Assembly: GCA_046758845.1 (NCBI GenBank)
Contig: JBHIBA010000076.1
Location: 1-16,111, forward strand
DNA from: JBHIBA01 sp046758845
GTDB lineage: Bacteria > UBA8248 > JACPRG01 > G963555815
Reading direction: 5' to 3'
Length of the DNA: 16,111 nt
A program made the position numbers and the translations under genes. How positions within the stretch are numbered: the stretch's first letter is position 1; every line of letters begins with the position of its first letter. Below the pieces are notes generated by a model that saw only the letters and a program-made list of their open reading frames with translations, did no database searches and was not told where the DNA came from. Of this stretch, positions 7,395-14,706 are shown piece after piece.

Positions 7395-8846
7395 CTAGGG
7401 CTCATAGAGTATTTCGCTTCGAATGCCGAGGCGTTTCACTGTAAGGGTGGGCGGAAACTTGGGGAACGGAGCCGCTCTGCGGATGGCCATCAAGGCCTCT
7501 TCGTCAAAAAGGGGAAACCCGGAGCTCTGGACAAGCTCCAGCGTGGCCAGTTGACCGTCCCGGGTTACCACGAACCGGAGGACCACCTTCCCGCGCACCT
7601 TCTCTGCGGCGGCGGCATCCGGGTAAAAGAGGCGCTCGTCAATCATTTTCCATAAGGCGTCCCGATAGCCCCGGTAACGAACGTCCTGTGTCATCAGAGG
7701 GGCGAGCCGGGCTCTCTTCCTGGAACGAGGTTGCGCCGGTTTGGAGGGGGAAAACGGTCCGTTCGTGCCGAGGTCGAGGGAGCTCAAGAGCTCCGTCGGG
7801 CCGCGGGGCTTCTCCGGCGGTTTCTTGGATTCTTGTTGAATCCGAACGAAGTCCTGCGGCGCAACCGGACCGAGGAGAGTTTCGGGCGGAGTCACCGGTT
7901 CCTCCCTCATTGGCTCGGGCGGCGGGGCAAGAGCCAGGGAGCGAGCCGCGGTCCTGCGTGGCTGACTCGGTTCTTCCCGCCCGGACGCGATGATTTTCCG
8001 GGCTTCTCGAACGGGACTCGCTTTTTTCACAACCGGCTGGCGTACTTCTGGGACGACGCGCGCAAGCCGGGCGAGTTGTGAGACGTCGCGAACCGAAACG
8101 GTCAGCTCGGGTTCTTCCGGCTTCTGAGCCTTTTTGGCGGTCGGTTTGACGGGTTTGACCCCGCTCACGGCCGCAGCCGGAGAAATTTCAGGCCGCGGCT
8201 GTCTCTTCAGCCTGGGCAGTAGTGAGACGTTGCGAACCGGAGCTGTCAGCCCGAGTCCTTCCGGCTTCTGAGCCTTTTTGGCGGTCGGTTTGACGGGTTT
8301 GACCCCGCTCACGGCCGCAGCCGGAGAAATTTCAGGCCGCGGCTGTCTCTTCAGCCCGGGCAGGGGCCCCGGACGCCTCGCAGCCAACGTGGGGAGACTC
8401 CGGGAGAAATTGGGCGCCGCCAACACCTTCGGGACGGGCGGGACCTCGGAGGTCTCCCTTTCGACGGAGCTTTTCTCTTCAACTTTGGTTTCTACCACCA
8501 CCTTAAACGCGGGCTTGACCGTCTCTCGCCTGACCGCGGGAACCTCACGGGGAGGCGGGTTGCCACCGGCAGGGGATGGGATTAGCGGAAGCCGGCTGAT
8601 GGAGGGCGGCTTCGGGGTCGAAGCCCGCATGGCTGCTTCGTCCGCGGTCGCCGATGCGCTGAGCGGGCTTACAGTGGGCATCGCGTAATGAAAGCGCACC
8701 CGCATCGGACCCCGTTCCGGAAGGTCCCCTCCCGACGGGAAAGACCTGAGGGCCGGATGCAGGGCAATGACCAGTGCCCCGAAACTGTGGATCAGGACCG
8801 AGAGCAGAAGAAACGGTGCAAAACTGCTTCTCGACATCCGCTGCAC
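7395..8846 (-). CDS. TonB-like energy-transducing protein with Pro/Lys-rich linker
   Basis: TonB-family proteins span the periplasm and pass proton-motive energy to outer-membrane receptors or related complexes. I place the start at GTG 8844-8846 (483 aa) because GGAGGGG lies exactly 7 nt upstream; ATG 8835-8837 is in frame but has no good site. There is one N-terminal membrane anchor at about residues 9-29. A long Pro-, Lys- and Arg-rich linker follows, containing a 48-residue tandem duplication (165-212 and 213-260). The TonB C-terminal domain is at about 387-483 (YRGYRDALWKMIDERLFYP, GKVVLRFVVTRDGQL, VQSSGFPLFDEEAL, RRAAPFPKFP). It is longer than E. coli TonB, and no exbB/exbD is in view. 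It is the first gene of the minus-strand cluster. Confidence 0.85.
   Translation of the reverse strand: MQRMSRSSFAPFLLLSVLIHSFGALVIALHPALRSFPSGGDLPERGPMRVRFHYAMPTVSPLSASATADEAAMRASTPKPPSISRLPLIPSPAGGNPPPREVPAVRRETVKPAFKVVVETKVEEKSSVERETSEVPPVPKVLAAPNFSRSLPTLAARRPGPLPGLKRQPRPEISPAAAVSGVKPVKPTAKKAQKPEGLGLTAPVRNVSLLPRLKRQPRPEISPAAAVSGVKPVKPTAKKAQKPEEPELTVSVRDVSQLARLARVVPEVRQPVVKKASPVREARKIIASGREEPSQPRRTAARSLALAPPPEPMREEPVTPPETLLGPVAPQDFVRIQQESKKPPEKPRGPTELLSSLDLGTNGPFSPSKPAQPRSRKRARLAPLMTQDVRYRGYRDALWKMIDERLFYPDAAAAEKVRGKVVLRFVVTRDGQLATLELVQSSGFPLFDEEALMAIRRAAPFPKFPPTLTVKRLGIRSEILYEP
8078..8364. repeat. 144-bp in-frame tandem duplication within the TonB-like linker
   Basis: Two units lie 144 bases apart. 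Bases 8114-8212 and 8258-8356 are identical over 99 bases. The flanking parts of each unit (about 8078-8113 and 8222-8257) are similar but diverged. The unit is exactly 48 codons, so the frame is kept and each copy encodes LKRQPRPEISPAAAV... . Confidence 0.95.
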
Positions 8847-8911
8847 AGATCTACCCCTCCACCCCGCTGCGGTCCAGATGGGTCCTAGAACCAAAACCCC
8901 TCAATTCACAA

Positions 8912-8941
8912 AATATAGCGCACATCGGACCTCCGGTCCAA
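8912..8941 (-). promoter_or_regulatory. Candidate promoter for the TonB-rtcB-hemQ cluster with overlapping palindrome
   Basis: Read on the minus strand, TTGGAC (8936-8941) and TATATT (8912-8917) are separated by 18 bases, a good sigma-70-type match. It would give a leader of about 60 nt before the GTG at 8846. A palindrome GGACC-TCC-GGTCC (8927-8939) covers part of the -35 box and the spacer, where a repressor or activator could bind. This is motif reading only. Confidence 0.55.
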
Positions 8942-8993
8942 TAGCCCGAACGAACGGCTTCGGGGGTTATTGTCACGGGGGAAGAGCGTGGAG

Positions 8994-9040
8994 CAAAAGA
9001 AAAGGGCCCGCCCCCCTTCCTGGAAGAAGAGGGCGGGCCC
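8994..9040 (-). terminator. Intrinsic terminator of groESL
   Basis: A perfect 10-bp GC stem (9004-9013 with 9031-9040) is followed in the minus direction by TTTTCTTTTG (8994-9003). The loop contains a smaller pairing (CTTC/GAAG). It starts 26 bases past the groL stop. No T-run follows on the + side, so it should act on groESL transcripts only. Confidence 0.92.
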
Positions 9041-9065
9041 TGACCCAGCGGATGGGCCGCTTGAC

Positions 9066-10694
<1,629 letters not shown>

Positions 10695-10740
10695 CTAGAC
10701 TTTCTCCTGGATCCTAAATGGGTTGTGGGCGAGAGGGGCG

Positions 10741-11028
10741 CTATTCCACGATTCCGAGGACATCGTCCTCTCGCATGATCAGGAGCTCTTCGCCATTCAG
10801 CTTGACTTCCGTCCCGGCGTATTTGGCGAAAAGGACCCGGTCACCCTTCTTGACCTCAAGGGGCTGTTTGCCCCCGTCCTTGAGGACTCGCCCGGAGCCG
10901 ACCGCCACGATTTCCCCTTCCTGGGGCTTTTCCTTCGCGGTGTCGGGAATGATGATCCCGCCTTGGCGTTTCTCTTCCTCTTCCAGGGGCCGCAACAGGA
11001 TGCGATCTTGGAGTGGCCGTACCTTCAT
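10741..11028 (-). CDS. groES: 10-kDa co-chaperonin GroES
   Basis: GroES is the heptameric lid of the GroEL chamber. The 95-aa product has the expected order: MKVRPLQDRILLRPL, the mobile loop EEEEKRQGGIIIPDTAKEKP with its Gly-Gly-Ile-Ile-Ile binding tip, GEIVAVGSG, GDRVLFAKYAGTEV and the closing EELLIMREDDVLGIV. ATG 11026-11028 has GAGGAG upstream. It is the first gene of a groES-groL operon and is read from the CIRCE-controlled promoter about 160 bases upstream. Confidence 0.99.
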   Translation of the reverse strand: MKVRPLQDRILLRPLEEEEKRQGGIIIPDTAKEKPQEGEIVAVGSGRVLKDGGKQPLEVKKGDRVLFAKYAGTEVKLNGEELLIMREDDVLGIVE

Positions 11029-11190
11029 GTGTTCTCTCTCCTCAAAATCGGTTAGGGGTATACTTCAGGGCTATGTTCATCAAGGCTTTTTGAGAAACAC
11101 CGCCCTTTGGGAGAAATGCCGGACTCCCCGGTCTCCCGGAGACCAACCGAAAATCCAATCACGCCCGAAAATATTCTCATTCACCAAAAA

Positions 11191-11217
11191 TTAGCACTCT
11201 CTCTAATCGAGTGCTAG
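11191..11217 (-). promoter_or_regulatory. CIRCE operator (HrcA binding site)
   Basis: TTAGCACTC (11191-11199), 9 bases, then GAGTGCTAG (11209-11217) matches the CIRCE consensus TTAGCACTC-N9-GAGTGCTAA at 17 of 18 arm positions. It sits 1 base past the -10 box on the minus strand, over the expected transcription start, so HrcA binding would block groESL until heat stress. Confidence 0.97.
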
Positions 11218-11218
11218 A

Positions 11219-11247
11219 AATATATCAAAGTCAACTTGAAGGGTCAA
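11219..11247 (-). promoter_or_regulatory. groESL promoter
   Basis: On the minus strand, TTGACC (11242-11247), a 17-base spacer and TATATT (11219-11224) form a near-consensus housekeeping promoter directly upstream of CIRCE. The transcript would start within the operator and carry a leader of about 170-185 nt. That leader includes an inverted repeat GGTCTCC-C-GGAGACC at 11130-11144. Confidence 0.88.
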
Positions 11248-11762
11248 GAGGAAATCTGAGAAAATTTTCGATAAATTCTCGCGTCGGGTCGCGACCCGCA
11301 CTCGCATCTTGGGCCGGTCCGTGCGGACGGACGTTGCAAGCCTGTGAAGACCCCGCCCGGTCATGCTTCCCCATTCACTGAAATTCCTTGCGATTAAATA
11401 GATTTAACGAGATTTCAAGGCGCGTCGCGCCTTTCCCCGTAGCCGGGCAATCTGTCTGATTACTTTCGCATGCTATTCGTTTCCAGACCGTCCCACTCAA
11501 AAGACAACAACGATTCCCGATTCGCCTATTCAAGACAATTTTCGCCAGAGGCAGTTCCAACCGGGACCTTGGGAGACCGGAGGGAGAATACTTTTTCGAG
11601 CTCCCCCAAGTTGACCTCATCTCTTACTGCGTGCGAAAGAATCATCAGTCACTTGCGGCCCATCCGCCATCAGGCTACATTCCTACCCTGGTGCGCGCTT
11701 TGTTGCAGCGGCCTGCCGGTGCGGGGACGGGTTATCGGCGAGCCGCCCCTATCGAGATGGCC
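11248..11762. other. Gene-free stretch rich in palindromes between groES and the MBL gene
   Basis: I find no supported gene here, and the composition is less GC-rich than in the neighbours. It carries a perfect 14-bp palindrome CGGGTCGCGACCCG (11285-11298), GTCCG-TG-CGGAC (11317-11328), TTAAAT-AG-ATTTAA (11394-11407) and AAGGCGCG-T-CGCGCCTT (11417-11433). There is also a looser pairing of CTTGGG (11568-11573) with CCCAAG (11605-11610). Open frames in this stretch do not resemble known proteins. It must hold the promoter of the MBL gene, but I cannot point to convincing boxes. Confidence 0.5.
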
Positions 11763-12551
11763 ATGACCGCTCGCGTCCACGTCCTGGGGACTTCCTCCGC
11801 ACGCCCGATGCCCAACCGGGACCATACGTCCTTGGTTGTGGATTTCGGCGGGGACCTGACGCTGGTCGATTGTTCGGCAAACCCCATCGGGAAAATCTTG
11901 CGCCTGGGCCTCGACCCCCTGCGACTTGGCCGGGTCGTCGTCACCCACGACCACCCGGACCACACATACGGGTTCCCTTCCGTCATCCACTCGCTCAGGA
12001 CCTACCGCCCCCTTCGGAGGGAACCGCTCGCAATCTGTGCGCCGAAAGAAACCGTGGGACTGCTCTTACGTCTTTGGCGGGCCTATGACTTCGGCGAGCC
12101 CGGTGACAATCTCCGCTTCCAAGTGAGCTTCCAGGAGATCCCGCTGAGCGAAGAGCATCTGCTGATTGACGGAGGAGACTACCGCATCCGAACGACCCCT
12201 GTGTCCCATTCAGACCACGAGGTCGTAGCCCTCCGGTTCGACGATGGCCGTTCGGGGAAGGCGATGACGTATTCATCCGACACCGAGCCCTGTCCGGCCC
12301 TTGAGCGTCTGGCGGCCGGAACGGATCTGTTCATCATGGAGGCGACACGGCGGGGCGGGGAAAATCTGGCCGGCCATTCAACGGGCGAGGAGGCCGGGGA
12401 TTTAGCCGCCCGCGCGGGGGCGGACAGGCTGCTGTTGGTTCACGTCCTCGCGGGGAATCCTTCCGAGGAGGCGGAATTGACGGCTGCTGCGGCCAAAGCC
12501 TTCGGCGGCCCGGTCGAGATCGCCCAGGACATGAAGACCTACTCCTTTTAG
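11763..12551 (+). CDS. RNase Z-like metallo-beta-lactamase-fold hydrolase
   Basis: This is a di-zinc hydrolase of the metallo-beta-lactamase fold, 262 aa from ATG 11763 (an in-frame ATG at 11757 and a longer frame to 11631 are possible; the ribosome site is weak). The N-terminus VHVLGTSSARPMPNRDHTS resembles the RNase Z/ElaC opening. The metal ligands are complete: the HxHxDH motif with H62, H64, D66 and H67, then H149 (PVSHSD), D173 (YSSDTE) and H227 (LLVHV), plus the GHST block around H205. It is shorter than typical ElaC (about 300 aa), and no clear exosite arm for tRNA is seen. It could therefore be tRNase Z or one of the many RNase Z-like phosphodiesterases or arylsulfatase-like relatives. 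It stands alone and converges on the DUF1989 gene. Confidence 0.82.
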   Translation: MTARVHVLGTSSARPMPNRDHTSLVVDFGGDLTLVDCSANPIGKILRLGLDPLRLGRVVVTHDHPDHTYGFPSVIHSLRTYRPLRREPLAICAPKETVGLLLRLWRAYDFGEPGDNLRFQVSFQEIPLSEEHLLIDGGDYRIRTTPVSHSDHEVVALRFDDGRSGKAMTYSSDTEPCPALERLAAGTDLFIMEATRRGGENLAGHSTGEEAGDLAARAGADRLLLVHVLAGNPSEEAELTAAAAKAFGGPVEIAQDMKTYSF

Positions 12552-12578
12552 GTGTCTCGCATTGAGGAGTTTTTTCCA

Positions 12579-12604
12579 GGGGGCGCCTTTCAAAAAGCGC
12601 CCCC
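12579..12604. terminator. GC-rich hairpin between convergent genes
   Basis: GGGGGCGC (12579-12586) pairs with GCGCCCCC (12597-12604) around a 10-base loop. It lies between the MBL stop (12551) and the DUF1989 stop (12643). There is a T-run before it on + but none after it on either strand, so it is not a textbook intrinsic terminator. It may still stop or stabilise both transcripts, and it resembles the element at 15771-15822. Confidence 0.5.
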
Positions 12605-12642
12605 CGCATGACATGGAAGGCCCCCCAGAAACCTCAAACCCC

Positions 12643-13245
12643 TCACTCGGAGTCCGAGACCCGGACTTCCAGGTCCGTGACCTTGAACCCGGATATGGGA
12701 TTCAGGTCCATCGGGCAGGCGGAGACGCCCCCCATCAGGTCCATCAACGCGCGGAAGACGATGCGTTCGCCCGGCTTGGCGAGGGACTCCCGGAACTCCA
12801 CACTTCCGTCGTCGGCGTAGCCCATATTCTGGAACAGGTTGATGGGCTGTGGGAGCTCGTGGCGCTTCAGTTTCCAAGGGTCCATCGCCTCGAGGAAGTT
12901 GTCCGAGCAGTTCCTGTGACCCTTCACCTGGTAGTAGATTTCGTACCTCCAGGGATCGCAGGCCGCAATGAGAAGGTCGTGGCGGCCGCAATCGTCGCGC
13001 ACGACTTCGAGCATCGGGTTCCTTAAGTTCGAGACGATCTGGTCCCCCACGGCCGGGATCAGCTTGCCGAGGTGGACGATCGTGTGATTGGTGCCGAGCT
13101 TCTCGTTGAGGTCGGCGGAACTGAAAACGAGAAAATCGCCCACCTGCTTGCCCTCCAGGTTTGTGACGGTCACATACTGGCCGGCTTTTGCTTCGAAAGC
13201 CCTCGCCTCCCCGGCGGGGACGCCGATCTCGGTTTCCTTCGCCAT
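12643..13245 (-). CDS. DUF1989 / urea carboxylase-associated family protein
   Basis: The 200-aa protein matches PF09347 (DUF1989): VPAGEARAFEAKAGQYV at the N-terminus, EGKQVGDF, GDQIVSNLRNPML, the CGRHD block with His89, the HRNCSDNF block with Cys113, a PINLFQN motif, and SACPMD with Cys177 near the end. Some members of this family occur as a pair beside urea carboxylase and act as carboxyguanidine deiminase in guanidine breakdown. Here there is one copy and no carboxylase or transporter, so the function is open. ATG 13243-13245 has a good upstream AGGAAGGGA. It is divergent from the AhpD-like gene across a 166-base gap in which I see no convincing promoter. Confidence 0.88.
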   Translation of the reverse strand: MAKETEIGVPAGEARAFEAKAGQYVTVTNLEGKQVGDFLVFSSADLNEKLGTNHTIVHLGKLIPAVGDQIVSNLRNPMLEVVRDDCGRHDLLIAACDPWRYEIYYQVKGHRNCSDNFLEAMDPWKLKRHELPQPINLFQNMGYADDGSVEFRESLAKPGERIVFRALMDLMGGVSACPMDLNPISGFKVTDLEVRVSDSE

Positions 13246-13411
13246 CGTTGATCCCTTCCTGTATTGAGGGGCTCTAACAAAAAGGCCCGCCCCCGATCGG
13301 AATGAAAATTCCCCTCTTCCGTGTTAGACTTACGAGGAGATATCCAGGCTTCATTTCAGCTGTAGAAACTCTCGCGGCGAAATTGTAACAGGATATTGGA
13401 GGAACTGTGAG

Positions 13412-13981
13412 ATGCCGAACGTTCCGCTACTTAACCTGGACGAGATCCAGGACAAGGAGCTCCGGGGGCTCATCCGCCAGGCCGAGGAGAGAGGGGCTCC
13501 CGACCCGAACTACTTCCGGATGATGGGCCACGCGCCGGAGCTGGCCAAGGGGTTCTACAAGGTCTGGGTCGAGTCCTTCAATGGAGGGAAGGTGGACCAC
13601 AAGCTCAAGGAGGTCATCCGGGTCATGATGTCCCGGTACGTGGACTGTTCGTACTGAAAGAACGTCCGGTCTGCTTCGGCGAAGCAGATGGGGTTGACGG
13701 AAGAGGACCTGGACGCGGCCGAGGATTCTGAGAGCGGCGACCGGTTCACCGAGGCCGAGAGGATCGCGCTTCGCTACGCGGAGCAGATGCAGCTCGACCC
13801 GTCGAAGATCCGCGGGGATTTCTACGACGAGCTTCGCAAGCACTACACCAACGAAGAGATCATGGAGCTCGGCGTCTTCGTGGCCTTCAACCTGGGCTTT
13901 CACTCCTTCTTCTCCACGCTGGAGTTCCTCCCGGCGTGGGATCACGTCGGCAAGGAGGAGAAGACGGGCGCGCGAGAGTAA
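13412..13981 (+). CDS. AhpD-like/carboxymuconolactone decarboxylase-family selenoprotein (in-frame TGA = Sec82)
   Basis: The frame runs from ATG 13412 (GGAGGAA 7 nt upstream) to TAA 13979-13981, giving 189 residues if TGA 13655-13657 is read as selenocysteine. AhpD-fold proteins use a CxxC pair for thiol-peroxidase or disulfide chemistry. The conserved Glu67 (HKLKEVIRVMMSR) lies 12 residues before Cys79, and the motif reads C79-S-Y-U82, with TGA exactly at the second Cys position. Reading resumes with KNVRSASAKQMGLTEEDL, then the RIALRYAEQM and EEIMELGVFVAFNLGFHSFFSTLEFLP blocks typical of the family. The two halves share frame and base composition. The relay His expected 3 residues after the second Cys is Val. 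A hairpin fitting a bacterial SECIS follows the TGA, and a terminator follows the gene. The alternative is a nonsense mutation or sequencing error, which would not be expected to hit this codon. Confidence 0.88.
13658..13693 (+). promoter_or_regulatory. Candidate bacterial SECIS hairpin
   Basis: Twelve bases after the TGA, TCTGCTTC (13670-13677) pairs perfectly with GAAGCAGA (13681-13688). The apical loop is GGC, or CGGCG if the last pair opens. The stem can extend downward through a G-U pair, one G-G mismatch, two C-G pairs (13666-13667 with 13691-13692) and a final U-G pair. The distance from UGA and the G-bearing apical loop resemble the E. coli fdhF element that SelB binds. The hairpin lies inside the coding frame, as bacterial elements do. 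Confidence 0.75.
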
Positions 13982-14009
13982 GGGGTCGGCTTCGGCCACC
14001 GCAAGAGGG

Positions 14010-14037
14010 GGCGCGGCCTTGGGGCCGCGCCTTTTTT
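14010..14037 (+). terminator. Intrinsic terminator after the AhpD-like gene
   Basis: GGCGCGGCC (14010-14018), loop TTGG, GGCCGCGCC (14023-14031), then TTTTTT (14032-14037). This is a textbook rho-independent terminator 28 bases past the stop. It separates the AhpD-like gene from doxX. Confidence 0.95.
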
Positions 14038-14090
14038 GTGATTGAGCCGGCTCTTCGGGCACGCCCTAGACTTGCCAGGAGCTTCTACCC

Positions 14091-14513
14091 ATGCTGAACA
14101 GGCTACTCAGCCGCGCCGCCCCCTGGGCGCTTCTCCCCGTCCGAATCGTCGTGGGAATTACGTTTCTCATCGCCGGAGGGCGAAAGCTGTTCGTCTTCGG
14201 TTTCGACAGAGTCGGGACATCCTTCGCCAGCCGGGGTATCCCGGGGGCTGAATTCTGGGCGGTGGTTGTCCCGCTGGTTGAGTTCCTCGGGGGGATCGCC
14301 ATTCTCCTGGGCATCCTGACGCGGTACGCCGCCGCGGCCCTCTCCATCGATATGATCGTGGCGATCCTGGTGGTGCATCTTCCGGCGGGGTATTTCCTCC
14401 CCAGAGGATATGCATACCCGATGGTCGTTCTGGGAGGGTGCCTGGCTCTCCTCCTGGCGGGACCGGGGCGGGGTTCTCTGGATTCCGCCATTGGGCTGGA
14501 GGATACTTCGTAG
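14091..14513 (+). CDS. DoxX family membrane protein
   Basis: This is a 140-aa protein with four predicted membrane helices, at about residues 13-30, 54-76, 80-97 and 106-124. Family marks are RIVVGITFLIAGGRKL near the start, GIPGAEFWAVVVPLVEFLGG in the middle (the conserved Glu in a helix after GIP), LLGILTRYAAA, and a closing GPGRGSLD. DoxX members are inner-membrane proteins linked in some bacteria to thiol and oxidative-stress complexes; the biochemical role of most is unknown. AGGAG lies 9 nt before ATG 14091. A terminator precedes it, so it probably has its own promoter in 14038-14090, where I see no clear boxes. Its closeness to the AhpD-like selenoprotein suggests, but does not show, a shared redox role. 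Confidence 0.88.
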   Translation: MLNRLLSRAAPWALLPVRIVVGITFLIAGGRKLFVFGFDRVGTSFASRGIPGAEFWAVVVPLVEFLGGIAILLGILTRYAAAALSIDMIVAILVVHLPAGYFLPRGYAYPMVVLGGCLALLLAGPGRGSLDSAIGLEDTS

Positions 14514-14527
14514 ATCGGGCAGGGTTG

Positions 14528-14551
14528 TGACCCCATAATTGACCCCATAAT
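14528..14551. repeat. Tandem 12-bp repeat inside an inverted repeat
   Basis: TGACCCCATAAT occurs twice back to back (14528-14539 and 14540-14551). The pair is framed by CGGGCA (14516-14521) and TGCCCG (14551-14556). It lies just after the doxX stop in the gap before the LLM gene; the rest of that gap (14557-14706) shows nothing I can name. Confidence 0.8.
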
Positions 14552-14706
14552 GCCCGGAGGGCTTTCGGGATGGCTAAGCGGCAGCCTCCCTTCCTAACGC
14601 CGAGAAAGTCATCTGAGCCGATGGAAAATACTCGCTGAGCCGGGCGGTGGATGCGGCATTTGTGCGGCCCTTTGCCCTGGCGAGAACCCTTAAGGAGACC
14701 GGCGCC

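Noticed and set aside
11375..11620. 81-codon minus-strand frame in the palindrome-rich gap
   Set aside because: No ribosome site, no family resemblance, and palindromes run through it. I could not support it as a gene.
13273..13328. Inverted repeat TCTAACA...TGTTAGA in the divergent gap
   Set aside because: Seven-base arms 42 bases apart are expected by chance in a gap of this size.
13688..13981. A separate 97-codon gene starting at ATG 13688
   Set aside because: That ATG lies inside the predicted SECIS stem, has no ribosome site, and the frame continues the AhpD-like protein through the TGA. The Sec reading explains both halves.
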